In this document: piece after piece, positions 62,301 to 64,000 of the stretch | How positions within the stretch are numbered: the first letter of the stretch is position 1 | Layout of the letters: each line of letters begins with the position of its first letter | DNA from: Aporhodopirellula aestuarii | GTDB lineage: Bacteria; Planctomycetota; Planctomycetia; Pirellulales; Pirellulaceae | Direction: 5' to 3' | DNA: 64,000 nucleotides | Assembly: GCF_023701485.1 (NCBI RefSeq) | Contig: NZ_JAMQBK010000023.1 | Coordinates: 132,284-196,283 of the forward strand | Notes under the pieces: generated by a model | What the model saw: only the letters and a program-made list of their open reading frames with translations | Told to the model about the DNA's origin: nothing | The model's database searches: none | Made by a program: the position numbers and the translations under genes

Positions 62301-63098
62301 GCCGCACGACACACAAGAACCGGCCATCGGCCCGATCACCTTCATCTACCGCGAAGATGGTGATGAAGTAAAAAAAGCGAACCAGCTCCACATCCTGCGT
62401 CGCTGAGTTCGCTTTGTTGATTCTTCAGCCAATATCCGACGCACGTCTTCCTTGAAACGCGTCAGGCCTGAAGCCTGCCGGCAAATGAATTTGCCGGACT
62501 GAGTTCTGCGACGAAACTCATCAGGTTACCAACATAAAAACAGGGGAGTGACGATCCGTGTCCCGAGATTTAAAACTCGGTGGTGGCGTCCATCTGATTA
62601 CCATCTCCCGTTGACCCGTTCACAATCATTGTGACGTACCAATAGACAACGCGATCCTGCGTCGGCCGATGATTCAGATTTTAGCGAGTTGAGGCCCACA
62701 GGCACTGTCGCTGGAAAGAACTTGGTGTGATCTCACACCCGTTTTGGATCGATGCTCTTCGGTCTGAGTTAACTATGCACATAGCGTTCGTTACTCTATC
62801 AAGATGCATCGTTCACACTCCGTATGGAAAAGCCAGGCGTCAGAAAAGTTCAACCAAGTATCGCGATCAATGTAAGCAGTGATCGCCTTCGGTCTTTGCG
62901 TCGCCTGTGTTGTTGAAGCCTCGAAGAATTTGTCTTCACCGCTCTTGAATGTCAACAACAAACTAGGTCTTTGTTACACGGAAAAGTTTTTTCGATGCAT
63001 TTGAGCTTGGAAAAAACGGTATCTTAGCGCGAAGTTTTTTTTGTGCAAAACTCGTCTGAAACCGATCGCTCTTGGCTTGCACGCGACACAGGATCACC
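62301..63098. other. 798-base gap with hairpins, no supported gene
   Basis: No open frame is convincing. Features seen: CAGGC-CTGAA-GCCTG (62463-62477), directly followed by CCGGCAAA-TGAA-TTTGCCGG (62478-62497), an 8-base perfect stem with a four-base loop; and TCACAAT-C-ATTGTGA (62620-62634), a perfect dyad. The last 150 bases before the glycosyltransferase are AT-rich with long A/T tracts and should contain its promoter. An RNA gene is possible but no family was recognised. Confidence 0.5.
62463..62497. repeat. two adjacent hairpins
   Basis: Stem 1: CAGGC/GCCTG with a CTGAA loop. Stem 2: CCGGCAAA/TTTGCCGG with a TGAA loop, abutting the first with no spacer. No T-run follows. They may be a paired 3' structure for the upstream gene or a repetitive element. 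Confidence 0.4.
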
Positions 63099-63953
63099 AT
63101 GAATGACAACCCTGATTTAGACCCAACATCGCAACCAAACCCGAGCATCATTTTGAGCAGTGGGATACGGTGGTTCGACGATGACTATGTCGCGGAGATG
63201 GAACAGTTTCTTGGACCGAATGCTTGTCGCAGGCTTGCCATCTTCGCGCTTCCAAAGGGCTTCGTGCTCAGTGTGATCGTCCCCGTCTACAACGAGTGCG
63301 ATACGGTCGCAGAGGTAATCACGCGACTGCGACAAACTGGCCTACCACTGCAAATCATCTTGGTCGACGACGGCTCCCATGATGGTTCTTCCGAAGTCCT
63401 CGTTGCCTGTAGCGCCGAGGACGATGTGATGCTCATCCGGCATGAACATAACCGCGGCAAGGGGGCCGCGATTCGCAGCGGCATCGCGGCCGCAACGGGC
63501 GACGTCATCGTCATCCAAGACGCGGATAGCGAATATGATCCCGATGACCTTCGAGGTCTTCTCCAACCCATCATCGAAGGCTCAGCCGACGTCGTCTACG
63601 GCACCCGGTATGGGCACTGCGATCGACAGGTCTCGCCCTGGTGGCATCAAGCCGTCAATGGACTCATCACGACGCTCGCAAACATCGCCATCGGACCACG
63701 TCTCAGCGATGTCGAAACCTGCTACAAGATGTCGACCCGCGAAGACTTCCAACGCATTCTTCCCGCCTTGAAAGAAGATCGCTTCGGCATTGAGATCGAA
63801 TTGACTGCACGGTGGGCACGTCTTGGCCTGCGATTCACCGAGCGGCCGATTCGGTACCAACATCGTTGGTACGATGAAGGCAAAAAGATCACTTGGAAGG
63901 ATGGCGTTTCCGCTCTGTTCTGCATCGCCAAATACGGCCTCTTTCGCCGTTAA
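63099..63953 (+). CDS. family 2 glycosyltransferase, DPM1-like
   Basis: 284 residues from ATG 63099 with AGGAT upstream; TTG 63072 would add nine. GT2 core: VLSVIVPVYNECDTVAEVI, VDDGSHDGSSEVL and VIQDADSEYDPDDL (DxD-like Asp-Ala-Asp), typical of dolichol/polyprenol-phosphate mannosyl- or glucosyltransferases. YRYQHRWYDEGKKI-like spacing near the end is conserved in this subgroup. No C-terminal membrane helices are seen, so it is the soluble DPM1 form. It probably makes a lipid-linked sugar. The window ends 47 bases after its stop. Confidence 0.88.
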   Translation: MNDNPDLDPTSQPNPSIILSSGIRWFDDDYVAEMEQFLGPNACRRLAIFALPKGFVLSVIVPVYNECDTVAEVITRLRQTGLPLQIILVDDGSHDGSSEVLVACSAEDDVMLIRHEHNRGKGAAIRSGIAAATGDVIVIQDADSEYDPDDLRGLLQPIIEGSADVVYGTRYGHCDRQVSPWWHQAVNGLITTLANIAIGPRLSDVETCYKMSTREDFQRILPALKEDRFGIEIELTARWARLGLRFTERPIRYQHRWYDEGKKITWKDGVSALFCIAKYGLFRR

Positions 63954-64000
63954 GCAGGTACATAGAGGTGATTCGGTATCACGACAATTCCGCTGATCGT

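Noticed and set aside
62463..62497. Intrinsic terminator
   Set aside because: The stems are strong but no T-run follows and the upstream gene ends 160 bases earlier.
1..64000. CRISPR arrays, insertion sequences, prophage or integrase genes
   Set aside because: No regularly spaced direct repeats, transposase, or integrase motifs were seen anywhere.

Overview
The window looks like a chromosomal segment of a planctomycete, most likely of the Rhodopirellula/Pirellulaceae type. This is inferred from gene content, not from a marker tree. The clues are a beta-RFAP synthase and DUF447 gene beside a pabA-like gene (tetrahydromethanopterin-type C1 chemistry in a bacterium), a Cys-type sulfatase, a DUF5060/collagen-binding-like glycoside hydrolase, several Gfo/Idh/MocA oxidoreductases, zinc-ribbon membrane proteins, a Ser/Thr kinase fused to an Hsp70-like domain, and many secreted proteins of unknown function. 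No tRNA, rRNA operon, CRISPR array, transposase, prophage or integration site was found. The single RNA gene recognised is the SRP RNA next to dnaX.

Layout. 1-2.0 kb: priA tail, secreted alpha/beta hydrolase, zinc-ribbon peptide. 2.2-9.0 kb: tightly overlapping rightward operon of a low-molecular-weight phosphotyrosine phosphatase, a secreted beta-repeat protein, one S1/HtrA-like protease with an intact His-Asp-Ser triad, and two homologues that have each lost all three catalytic residues. 9.2-11.2 kb: SPFH protein plus NAD-kinase-like protein. 11.2-14.1 kb: leftward pyrH-frr-zinc-ribbon membrane protein. 14.2-18.5 kb: leftward exbB-exbD-exbD-pabA-DUF447-RFAP synthase, a compact six-gene run.

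19.0-28.3 kb: leftward catabolic cluster with an MFS transporter, Gfo/Idh dehydrogenase, cyclase-family hydrolase, DUF1537 acid-sugar kinase, class II aldolase, ABM-domain protein, isopropylmalate-dehydrogenase-family enzyme and DUF5060 hydrolase. A divergent LysR regulator lies at 28.45 kb, and two related palindromes lie between them. The kinase/aldolase pair suggests tetronate-type sugar-acid breakdown to a triose phosphate. 29.4-36.6 kb: giant MscS/KefA channel, CXXCH protein, YqaE/Pmp3 peptide, small alpha/beta hydrolase, DUF4261-like protein. 37-42.8 kb: NarL/FixJ response regulator behind three dyads of the same geometry, enolase-superfamily enzyme, gltX, XylR-type AraC regulator, an L7/L12-CTD-like membrane peptide.

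43-50.4 kb: TPR protein, sulfatase, rpoN, and the classic dnaX-ybaB-recR operon preceded by the SRP RNA gene. DnaX has lost all four zinc-ligand cysteines. 50.6-58.2 kb: DUF2141 protein, Wzz/GumC-like chain-length protein, Gfo/Idh oxidoreductase, TPR membrane protein, SDR, glutathione peroxidase, hemC. 58.5-64 kb: kinase-Hsp70 fusion, conserved hypothetical protein, DPM1-like glycosyltransferase.

Starts were chosen from homology, signal peptides, Shine-Dalgarno matches and overlap with upstream stops; several genes have long spurious 5' extensions that were trimmed. Everything is from reading the sequence; no database search was run.
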